A stretch of DNA of 5,725 nucleotides from an uncultured bacterium (GTDB lineage: Bacteria; Actinomycetota; Actinomycetes; S36-B12), in assembly GCA_903940375.1 (NCBI GenBank), contig CAJAKT010000181.1, positions 1-5,725 on the forward strand. Reading direction: 5' to 3'. Position 1 is the first letter of the stretch; each line of letters begins with the position of its first letter. This document shows, in pieces, positions 1 through 5,468 of this stretch. The translations under genes and the position numbers were made by a program. The notes beneath the pieces are model-generated. The model was not told the origin of the DNA. It saw only the letters and a program-made list of their open reading frames with translations, and did not search any database.

Positions 1-1167
1 CTCGCGCTCATACGGCCGGGGGAAGGCCTCGCCGATATTCGGCATGCGTGGGGGGGACGGCAGGCTCGTTCGTGGCTCGAGGACGAGCCCTGCCGTGCTC
101 AGCAACGCCCCTGCGTGCTCGGCGAGGGCCATGGAAGCGGTCAGGCCCGTCGAGCGGATCCCGCCGATCAGCAGGTAGCGCTGACCGGGGTCGACATCGA
201 CGACATAGTCGACGTGCTCGGTCGCCGCCCGAAGCCCTGCGTACGACGCGGTCACGTCCTCCTCCATCAGCGCCGGCAGCAGTGTCTCGCCCTTGCCCAG
301 GAGGAAGGCGAATCCCTCTTCCGATGTCGCGGTGTCAGTGCGGTCTACGAGGTTCTCGGACGTCGGCCCGAGCATCACGTTGCCGAAGATGGTCGGGCTG
401 ACGAGGACGCCCTTGCCCTTGCTGGTCGGCACCGGCAGAACGATCGAGTCGACGAGCGGTCGAGCGAGCTTGTCGTAGACCAGGAGTTCCCCGCGACGGG
501 GCACGATGGTGAAGCGATCGTGGCCGAGCATCCGGTCGATGACGTCGCCGCCGAGACCGGCGGCGTTGATGACCCAGCGGGTGCGGATCTCCCCGCGGTC
601 ACTCGACACCGTCGTCGACTCGCTACCCGGGGTGATGTCGAGCACCCGCGTTCCGAGCATCAGTTGCACATCACGTTCGATGGCCTCGGTTGCGAACGCG
701 AGTGGCGTCGTCCACGGGCAGATGATCGACTCGTCCGGCACCGTCAGTCCGCCGAGCAGGCCAGGGCCCAGATGCGGGAGTAGTTCGCGAACCGTCGCCG
801 CATCGATCAGCTCGCATGCGGAGTAGCCGTTTTTGACCGCCTTGTCGCGTAACGAGGGAAGCGCTGCCAGTTCCTCTTCCGTCCATGCCACCAGCACGGC
901 GCCTGTGCGCTCGACGGGGATCCCCACCTCGTCCGCATAAGCCGACAGCAGTGCGTAGCCTCGCGCCACCAGTTGCGCCTCGAGCGAGCCCGGCACGGCG
1001 TCGAATCCCGTGTGCAGGATGGCGGTATTGGCCTTGCTCGTCGCATCGCCGATATCCGTTCGAGCCTCGACGAGCGCAACAGCCACCTCGAAGCCGGCCA
1101 GGTGGCGAGCCACGGCGCAGCCGACGACCCCCGCTCCGATCACCACGATGTCGACGTCGGCAATCAC
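1..1167 (-). CDS. GlpA/GlpD-like FAD-dependent oxidoreductase (DAO family), C-terminus beyond window
   Basis: Seen: 389 codons are open from GTG at 1167 down to position 1, with no stop, so the gene is cut at its 3' end. A Rossmann dinucleotide-binding motif GAGVVG lies at residues 11-16 and an acidic residue ending the second strand is E34. SKANTAILHTGFDA follows (about 44-56). N201-A-A-G begins the FAD-contacting NAAG loop, and GGIRSTGLTAS (335-345) is the C-terminal flavin motif typical of GlpA-like and related FAD dehydrogenases. Family knowledge: these enzymes oxidise glycerol 3-phosphate or other hydroxy substrates using FAD and pass electrons to the respiratory chain. The last visible residues (MPNIGE...RPY) resemble the linker that precedes a BFD-like [2Fe-2S] domain in some relatives; that domain would lie outside the window. 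The start at 1167 is preferred over GTG at 1179 because GGTGAGG sits 6 nt upstream. The gene follows the kinase by 8 bp, so the two are probably one transcript. Substrate is unknown; a phosphorylated polyol is inferred from the neighbour. Confidence 0.85.
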   Translation of the reverse strand, partial: MIADVDIVVIGAGVVGCAVARHLAGFEVAVALVEARTDIGDATSKANTAILHTGFDAVPGSLEAQLVARGYALLSAYADEVGIPVERTGAVLVAWTEEELAALPSLRDKAVKNGYSACELIDAATVRELLPHLGPGLLGGLTVPDESIICPWTTPLAFATEAIERDVQLMLGTRVLDITPGSESTTVSSDRGEIRTRWVINAAGLGGDVIDRMLGHDRFTIVPRRGELLVYDKLARPLVDSIVLPVPTSKGKGVLVSPTIFGNVMLGPTSENLVDRTDTATSEEGFAFLLGKGETLLPALMEEDVTASYAGLRAATEHVDYVVDVDPGQRYLLIGGIRSTGLTASMALAEHAGALLSTAGLVLEPRTSLPSPPRMPNIGEAFPRPYERE

Positions 1168-1173
1168 GTCGGG

Positions 1174-1180
1174 CCTCACC
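1174..1180 (-). promoter_or_regulatory. Ribosome binding site of the FAD oxidoreductase, overlapping the kinase stop codon
   Basis: Reading the minus strand, GGTGAGG lies 6 nt before the GTG at 1167 and contains the TGA stop (1178-1176) of the upstream kinase. Ribosomes finishing the kinase therefore stop directly on the binding site of the next gene, which favours translational coupling. It also decides the start: the alternative GTG at 1179 would overlap the kinase stop by 4 bp but has no comparable purine-rich sequence at a suitable distance. Confidence 0.55.
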
Positions 1181-2606
1181 GGCCGACCGCCAGGTCGAGG
1201 TCACGGTCGACGGCGGAGCGCCATCGCGACATCGCATCCGCCGCCCGGTCAGCAGACCACGTCGGCTCGTACGTCTCGGCCGGCGCTGCCGACGGGATGG
1301 CGTCAGCAAGGGCACACGATGGCAGCACGGACATGCGTCCGACGGCGGCCGCCCCGAGCGCGGTCGCGTGCGGCGACCCATAGACCTCAACTGGGCGCTG
1401 CAGCAGATCCGCCTGCGCCTGCATCAGGACACGCGAGTGCGTCAGCCCACCGTCCACCCGGAGACAGTCGATACGCGTACCCATGTCGGCATCGACCACG
1501 TCGACGAGGGCAGCGACCTGTGCCGCGATTCCCTCGACCACGGCACGAACGATGCCACCGCGGCTGGTGGCGAGGCTCAGGCCGGCGAAGGATGCGCGCG
1601 CATCCGGCTGCCACCAGGGCGCGGCGAGCCCCGCCAGTGCTGGCACGAACAGGACGCCCTCGCTGTCTGGCGCACATGCCGAGTCGAGATCCCGCGAGCT
1701 GGAGAGCAGTCCCAGCTGAACCAGCCACCGAAGCGCCGAGGCCACGGTGAACACCTGCCCATCGACGCAGTAGGGGGTGCCCTCGCGCGTGCGCCACGCC
1801 ACCGAGGTGGTGAGGCCGTTCGACGATCGCACGGCCGCCGTCCCGGCGTTGGCGAGCAGGAAGGCACCCGTGCCGAATGTGCACTTCGCACTGCCGGGCT
1901 CAACGCATCCCTCCGCAAGGAGCGCGGCCTGCTGGTCGACGATCAGTCCTCCGACGGGAAGTTCGCCACCAAATGCGCTCGTCACCCCGACAACCTCGTC
2001 GCAGGCCACCAGCCGGGGCAGCGGTTCGTCGGCGAGACCGAACATGGCGAGCAGCCGGGGATCCCACTCGACGGAGTCGAGATCCATGACGAGTGAGCGG
2101 CTGGCCGTCGTCACGTCGGTGACGAACTCCCCCGTGAGCTGGCGCACCAGCCAGGAGTCACTCGTCGTCACCACGCCGTCGGTCGTGACGTGGCGCCGCA
2201 GCCAGGCCATCTTGGGAGCGGAGAAGTACGGATCAAGGACGAGGCCAGTCCGGGCAGCCAGCTCATCAGCGTGCTCGCGCATGCCGGCGCACACCGACTC
2301 CGACCGGCTGTCCTGCCAGACGATCGCGGAGCTGAGGGGATCGCCGGAAGCGGGATCCCAGGCAAGGACGGTCTCGCCCTGGTTGGCCAGCGCCACGCAG
2401 TCGGCAACGGCACCGCAGGCATCCAACGCCTGCCTGCCTGCATCGAGAACCGATGCCAGGAGCGCCTCGGGATCCTGCTCGACACCTCCGTCAGGGAGAT
2501 AGGCCGGGCGCACCGGAACCTCCGCAAGCGCGAGGACCTCGCCACTGCCATCGACCACGATCGCCTTGGTACCGGACGTGCCCTGGTCGATGGCGAGGAC
2601 GATCAC
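1176..2606 (-). CDS. FGGY-family carbohydrate/polyol kinase, glycerol kinase-like
   Basis: A 476-residue kinase, slightly shorter than typical glycerol kinase (about 500). Seen: the N-terminal phosphate-binding loop DQGTSGTK (7-14), an NQGET motif (75-79), IVWQD (95-99), GLVLDPYFSAPK (121-132), the catalytic-base motif DQQAAL (D224), GTGAFLL (245-251), VFTVASALRWL (285-295) and the C-terminal ATP-domain motif VDGG (384-387). These match FGGY_N and FGGY_C in order. Known: FGGY kinases phosphorylate sugars or polyols with ATP in the cytosol. Trp97, Tyr127, Asp224 and Phe286 correspond to glycerol-pocket residues of E. coli GlpK, but the Arg of NQRET is Gly77 here, so another polyol or sugar is quite possible and glpK is not assigned. 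The GTG at 2606 is chosen because the conserved N-terminal strand begins directly there; the reading frame is open further upstream but that stretch is out-of-frame transporter sequence. No Shine-Dalgarno is visible. It lies between an EamA transporter (35 bp upstream) and an FAD oxidoreductase (8 bp downstream). Confidence 0.88.
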   Translation of the reverse strand: MIVLAIDQGTSGTKAIVVDGSGEVLALAEVPVRPAYLPDGGVEQDPEALLASVLDAGRQALDACGAVADCVALANQGETVLAWDPASGDPLSSAIVWQDSRSESVCAGMREHADELAARTGLVLDPYFSAPKMAWLRRHVTTDGVVTTSDSWLVRQLTGEFVTDVTTASRSLVMDLDSVEWDPRLLAMFGLADEPLPRLVACDEVVGVTSAFGGELPVGGLIVDQQAALLAEGCVEPGSAKCTFGTGAFLLANAGTAAVRSSNGLTTSVAWRTREGTPYCVDGQVFTVASALRWLVQLGLLSSSRDLDSACAPDSEGVLFVPALAGLAAPWWQPDARASFAGLSLATSRGGIVRAVVEGIAAQVAALVDVVDADMGTRIDCLRVDGGLTHSRVLMQAQADLLQRPVEVYGSPHATALGAAAVGRMSVLPSCALADAIPSAAPAETYEPTWSADRAADAMSRWRSAVDRDLDLAVGR

Positions 2607-2613
2607 CCGACCG

Positions 2614-2619
2614 AATCTA
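2614..2619 (-). promoter_or_regulatory. Candidate -10 element of a leaderless promoter for the kinase gene
   Basis: On the minus strand TAGATT fits the actinobacterial -10 pattern TAnnnT and ends 7 nt before the GTG at 2606, so transcription could begin at the start codon itself. The gene lacks a Shine-Dalgarno sequence, as expected for a leaderless message. A sequence at -35 distance (GTGCCG, 2642-2637) is only a weak match to TTGACA. The hexamer overlaps the proximal arm of the inverted repeat. Inference only; it needs a mapped 5' end. Confidence 0.35.
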
Positions 2620-2647
2620 GTGCCGCAACGCGGCGCCGGCACTAGAT
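2615..2647. repeat. Perfect 11-bp inverted repeat with 11-bp spacer; candidate operator or hairpin
   Basis: The arm ATCTAGTGCCG (2615-2625) is repeated exactly as its reverse complement at 2637-2647, with spacer 2626-2636. Arm centres are 22 bp apart, about two helical turns. The repeat contains the last codon and TAG stop of the EamA gene, and its other arm ends 8 nt before the kinase GTG. Two readings are possible. As DNA it could be an operator covering the candidate -35/-10 region of the kinase. As RNA in a readthrough transcript it would form a strong GC-containing hairpin that could attenuate or insulate the kinase. No U-run follows, which makes a classical intrinsic terminator unlikely. 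Confidence 0.6.
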
Positions 2648-3577
2648 CGGCGGCGTCTCCATGGGCACCGTTCGGGATCCGGACCGGATCACGAGCACGA
2701 TTCCCGCGAACATCAGGGCAACCGCAGGAATGATTCCCACCGGCGGCAGCTGGTTCAGAGCGATCGCCGCGATGATGGTTGCCCCCGGCATCTCGAGCAG
2801 AATCGCAAGCGAGACGATCGTCGCCGACGTCGTCGACAGGACCTTGTTGATGAGCGTGTGCCCGAGCAGCTGCGCACCGACCGTGAGCGCAAGGATCAGG
2901 CCCCACGCCTGCAGCGAGTATCCCGACAGCGGCTGGCGTCCGATCAGGCACAGCGCCAGCAGGAATAGCGCCGACGAGGCGTACAGGCCGGTCGTGAAGG
3001 TAGCGGTCGAGACAGTCTTGCGTGCACTCTCGCCCACCGTCACATAGGCCGCTGCGAGGATGCCGCCGATCAGCGCGAGCACGTCGCCGATCAGGTGGCG
3101 AGGATCGACGGATACATCGATGCCCGTCAGGATCAGCACGCCGACCAGCGAGATGGCGATGCCGATCCACGCCGCACGCGGGATGTGCGCACCTCGCTGA
3201 CGAGCGATCAGGGCCGCCCACACGGGCTGTGTCGCGACCAGCGCCGTTGACGAAGCGACCGTCGTGAAGCGCAGGGACGGGATCCAGGTCGCGAAGTGCG
3301 CACCCAGCAGCAGGCCGGCCGACAGCACGAGCCACCACTCCCGCCGCGTCATGCGACGTACTTCGGCGCGACGCCGGAACAGCACCCACGGGGCAGTCGC
3401 GGCCGAGCCCAGGAAACAGCGCCAGAAGGCGATCGCCAGGGCCGGCGCCACCGTCGCAGCGATGATCGGCCCGGACGACGAGATGAACAGGACCGCGACC
3501 CCCAGCCAGGCCAGGTCGGCGACCGGCGGCCGGCTCAGGGCGGCGGGTCGGGACGCGGAATCCGTGGGCGATGCCAT
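2642..3577 (-). CDS. EamA/DMT-superfamily transporter, ten predicted membrane helices
   Basis: A 311-residue membrane protein with the two tandem EamA repeats of the drug/metabolite transporter superfamily and the usual length (about 300). Hydrophobic helices are visible near residues 22-39, 44-60, 80-98, 104-124, 136-152, 163-182, 194-212, 222-240, 248-270 and 277-297. Family-typical signatures are the stretch LRFTTVASSTALVATQPVW (102-120) in repeat 1 and LINKVLSTTSATIVSLAILL (242-261), then EMP, in repeat 2. The N-terminal tail is short, polar and rich in Ser and Ala; the basic RRRAEVRRMTRRE loop (68-80) fits a cytoplasmic face. Known: EamA proteins move small metabolites across the inner membrane, often as exporters, and substrate cannot be read from sequence. 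Start ATG at 3577 has a strong GGAGGAG 6 nt upstream. It is first in the minus-strand cluster with a kinase and an oxidoreductase, so it may move their substrate or product. Confidence 0.88.
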   Translation of the reverse strand: MASPTDSASRPAALSRPPVADLAWLGVAVLFISSSGPIIAATVAPALAIAFWRCFLGSAATAPWVLFRRRAEVRRMTRREWWLVLSAGLLLGAHFATWIPSLRFTTVASSTALVATQPVWAALIARQRGAHIPRAAWIGIAISLVGVLILTGIDVSVDPRHLIGDVLALIGGILAAAYVTVGESARKTVSTATFTTGLYASSALFLLALCLIGRQPLSGYSLQAWGLILALTVGAQLLGHTLINKVLSTTSATIVSLAILLEMPGATIIAAIALNQLPPVGIIPAVALMFAGIVLVIRSGSRTVPMETPPI

Positions 3578-3583
3578 CGTCCG

Positions 3584-3590
3584 CTCCTCC
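3584..3590 (-). promoter_or_regulatory. Strong Shine-Dalgarno of the EamA transporter gene
   Basis: The minus strand reads GGAGGAG followed by 6 nt and then ATG at 3577, a near-ideal ribosome binding site. It implies that the transporter mRNA has a 5' leader, so its promoter must lie further right, overlapping the start of the divergent plus-strand gene. I could not identify a convincing -10 hexamer for it. Confidence 0.6.
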
Positions 3591-3603
3591 CCCCTGTCGG
3601 CGG

Positions 3604-3609
3604 TAGCCT
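3604..3609 (+). promoter_or_regulatory. Candidate -10 of a leaderless promoter for the MgtE-N/CBS gene
   Basis: TAGCCT fits TAnnnT and ends exactly 6 nt before the GTG at 3616, so the transcript could start on the start codon. The gene has no good Shine-Dalgarno, and the in-frame TAG at 3604-3606 forbids any earlier start. The whole divergent spacer is only 38 bp (3578-3615), so any -35 contacts would fall on the Shine-Dalgarno region of the minus-strand transporter gene. No clear TTGACA-like sequence is present. Confidence 0.4.
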
Positions 3610-3615
3610 TTCGAC

Positions 3616-4875
3616 GTGACGACCGGCGCAGCGACTCGAGTTTTCCTCGCGCGCCTGGCTGGCATCGGTGTCTTCGACCCGAATGGCGACCAGGTGGGCA
3701 AGGTACGCGATGGCATCGTCGTCCTCCGCATCGGTGCCAATCCGCCCCGCCTGACCGGCCTCGTCGTCGAGGTCCAGCCGCGTCGGCGGATCTTCGTCCC
3801 GATGACCAAGGTGACCGCCATCGACGCCGGCCAGGTGATCGTGACGGGTGCGGTCAACCTGCGCCGTTTCGAGCAGCGCGCCAACGAGACCCTCGTCACG
3901 GCTGAGCTGCTCGACCGCACCGTCGACCTTCGCGAAACCGGCGAGCAGGTGTCGATCCTCGACGTCGCCGTCGAGAAGTCGCAGAGCCGCGACTGGTTCG
4001 TCAGCCAGCTGTTCGTCCGCAAGCCCGGTGGCGGACTGCGCCGACGCGGTGCCACGCTCGTCGTCGACTGGGAGGATGTCGCCGGACTGTCGCTGCCCAT
4101 CGCCGACCAGCCAGCAGAGCAGCTCCTTGCCCGACTCGACACGATGCGGGCAGCCGACGTCGCGCACATCCTTCAGGAGCTCCCCGCCAAGCGACGCCTC
4201 GAGGTTGCCCGCGGCCTCGAGGACGAGCGCCTCGCCGACGTGATCGAGGAACTGCCCGACGACGAGCGCGTCGAGATCATGCAGGCCCTTGAGGCCGAGC
4301 GCGCCGCCGACGTGCTCGAGGAGATGGACCCGGACGACGCTGCCGACCTGCTGTCCGAGCTGCCACCGGATCAGGCTGCCGACCTGCTCCAGCGCATGGA
4401 GCCCGACGACGCCGAGGACATCCGCCGGCTGCTCTCGTACGACGACTTCTCAGCCGGCGGCATGATGACGACGGAACCCATCGTGCTGCCACCGGATGCC
4501 ACCGTCGCCGATGCGCTGGCGCGAATCCGCAACCCCGAACTGTCACCGGCACTCGCATCGCAGGTGTACGTCACGCGGTCGCCAACCGAGACTCCGACCG
4601 GCCGCTATCTCGGGGCCTGCCACTTCCAGCAACTGCTGCGCGAGCCCCCCGGCACGCTGGTCTCCGCACTCGTCGACACCAACCTCCTTCCGATCGGACC
4701 CGAGGCACCGCTCGACGTCATCACCCGCTACTTCGCGACCTACAACCTCGTCGCGCTCCCCGTCGTCGACGCGAACGGTCACCTGCTGGGCGCCGTGACG
4801 ATCGACGACGTCATCGACCACATGCTCCCCGAGGACTGGCGCGACAACGACGATGACTCGGCCGGGGGTGCGTGA
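3616..4875 (+). CDS. Soluble PRC-barrel / MgtE N-terminal domain / CBS-pair protein without a channel domain
   Basis: A 419-residue, strongly acidic protein with no membrane segment. Seen in order: a PRC-barrel-like region (about 10-80; VFDPNGDQVGKVRD), a second similar beta-rich region (about 94-158), an MgtE N-terminal superhelical domain (about 165-278) made of short repeats such as ADVLEEMDPDDAADLLSELP, the MgtE linker motif SAGGMMTTEP, then two CBS motifs (about 283-344 and 349-405; the second contains VALPVVDANGHLLGAVTIDDVIDHML). Known: in true MgtE channels the N domain and CBS pair bind Mg2+ and close the pore; the five-helix pore is absent here, and the protein ends soon after CBS2. 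I therefore infer a cytosolic Mg2+- or nucleotide-responsive regulator rather than a transporter. GTG at 3616 is forced by an in-frame stop at 3604. The gene overlaps the next (DUF1003 membrane protein) by 4 bp, suggesting a joint function. Actinobacteria such as Mycobacterium have, as I recall, a similar gene close to mrp. Confidence 0.88.
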   Translation: MTTGAATRVFLARLAGIGVFDPNGDQVGKVRDGIVVLRIGANPPRLTGLVVEVQPRRRIFVPMTKVTAIDAGQVIVTGAVNLRRFEQRANETLVTAELLDRTVDLRETGEQVSILDVAVEKSQSRDWFVSQLFVRKPGGGLRRRGATLVVDWEDVAGLSLPIADQPAEQLLARLDTMRAADVAHILQELPAKRRLEVARGLEDERLADVIEELPDDERVEIMQALEAERAADVLEEMDPDDAADLLSELPPDQAADLLQRMEPDDAEDIRRLLSYDDFSAGGMMTTEPIVLPPDATVADALARIRNPELSPALASQVYVTRSPTETPTGRYLGACHFQQLLREPPGTLVSALVDTNLLPIGPEAPLDVITRYFATYNLVALPVVDANGHLLGAVTIDDVIDHMLPEDWRDNDDDSAGGA

Positions 4876-5459
4876 GCATGGCCACCGACCGCACGCGCCG
4901 CAGCAACCGCATGGATCAGCCGATGGACCGCAGCCGCTCGCTGCGACCCACCGTCGACACTGAGCGGTTCGGTCGCATCTCGGAGAGCGTCGCCCGTCAC
5001 ATCGGGTCGTGGGCCTTCATCATGTGGATGACGATGGCCATCATCATCTGGGTCATCCTGAACATCAGCATGAGCGACGGGGCACCGGATCCGTTCCCCT
5101 TCATCTTCCTGACCCTGCTGCTGTCCCTGCAGGCGTCCTATGCAGCTCCCCTCATCCTGCTCGCGCAGAACCGCCAGACCGATCGCGACCGCGTGCAGTT
5201 CCAGGAGGACCGGCTGCGTACGGAACGGCTCCTCGCCGACTCCGACTACCTGGCCCGCGAGATCGCCGCCCTGCGAGTGGCAATGGGCGACATGGCAACA
5301 CGCGACTACGTACGCGGCGAACTTCGCGACCAGGTGGACGACATCATCAAGGCGCTCAATGAGCAGACCAAGGCCCAAACGAAGGCGATCGCCAAGGCCG
5401 AGCGCCGAACCGAGCGCCGACTGGAACGCCTCGTGGGCGAGGATGAGACCGCCGAATAG
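4872..5459 (+). CDS. DUF1003 family membrane protein with two helices and a charged cytosolic tail
   Basis: A 195-residue protein. Seen: a polar N-terminus (1-45), helix 1 (about 46-64, SWAFIMWMTMAIIIWVILNI), a short loop SMSDGAPDP, helix 2 (about 75-98) containing the DUF1003 hallmark FPFIFLTLLLSLQASYAAP, directly followed by AQNRQTDRDR. Residues 100-195 are highly charged and probably helical or coiled coil, ending in an Ala/Lys/Arg-rich stretch (QTKAQTKAIAKAERRTERR). Known: DUF1003 proteins are widespread inner-membrane proteins of unknown function. The 4-bp GTGA overlap with the upstream MgtE-N/CBS gene implies translational coupling and a shared role; a membrane anchor or partner for that sensor is inferred, not shown. 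The start is ambiguous: GTG at 4872 gives the overlap, whereas in-frame ATG at 4878 is better spaced (9 nt) from the GGGGG at 4864-4868. The two differ by two residues. Confidence 0.85.
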   Translation: MSMATDRTRRSNRMDQPMDRSRSLRPTVDTERFGRISESVARHIGSWAFIMWMTMAIIIWVILNISMSDGAPDPFPFIFLTLLLSLQASYAAPLILLAQNRQTDRDRVQFQEDRLRTERLLADSDYLAREIAALRVAMGDMATRDYVRGELRDQVDDIIKALNEQTKAQTKAIAKAERRTERRLERLVGEDETAE

Positions 5460-5462
5460 CAT
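5457..5462 (+). promoter_or_regulatory. Candidate -10 of a leaderless promoter for mrp
   Basis: TAGCAT ends 6 nt before the ATG at 5469 and begins with the TAG stop of the DUF1003 gene. Spacing and sequence closely match the TAGCCT element before the first gene of the cluster. mrp has no Shine-Dalgarno in its 9-bp spacer. No convincing -35 is visible, so readthrough from the upstream genes is an equally reasonable source of the message. Confidence 0.3.
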
Positions 5463-5468
5463 CGGCAC

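Noticed and set aside
115..783. A 222-codon plus-strand open frame
   Set aside because: It is the exact complementary frame of the FAD oxidoreductase codons; its apparent protein-like composition is a mirror of that gene.
885..2096. A 403-codon open frame on the plus strand
   Set aside because: It lies antisense to the kinase and oxidoreductase, both of which have clear family motifs. Its translation is Arg/Pro/His-rich with no recognisable domain.
2615..2647. Inverted repeat as a classical intrinsic terminator
   Set aside because: Neither side is followed by a T-run, and the kinase starts 8 nt after the repeat; operator or attenuating hairpin fits better.
3535..4167. A 210-codon minus-strand open frame opposite the MgtE-N/CBS gene
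   Set aside because: Its Asp/Glu/His-rich translation is the codon-aligned antisense of the conserved PRC-barrel region; it would also cover the transporter start and ribosome binding site.
1176..4169. A 997-codon open frame on the minus strand
   Set aside because: Only the part from 2606 leftward carries FGGY kinase motifs. The rest runs out of frame through the EamA gene and antisense to the MgtE-N/CBS gene and shows low-complexity Arg/Ala/Ser/Pro composition. Absence of stops is expected at this GC content.
4240..4430. Repetitive GACGACG/GCCGAC-rich tract as a DNA repeat
   Set aside because: It encodes the short acidic helical repeats of the MgtE N domain and is explained by protein repetition and codon bias.
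4779..5468. A 229-codon minus-strand open frame opposite the DUF1003 gene
   Set aside because: Antisense shadow of a well-recognised family; no domain and a His/Gly-rich composition.
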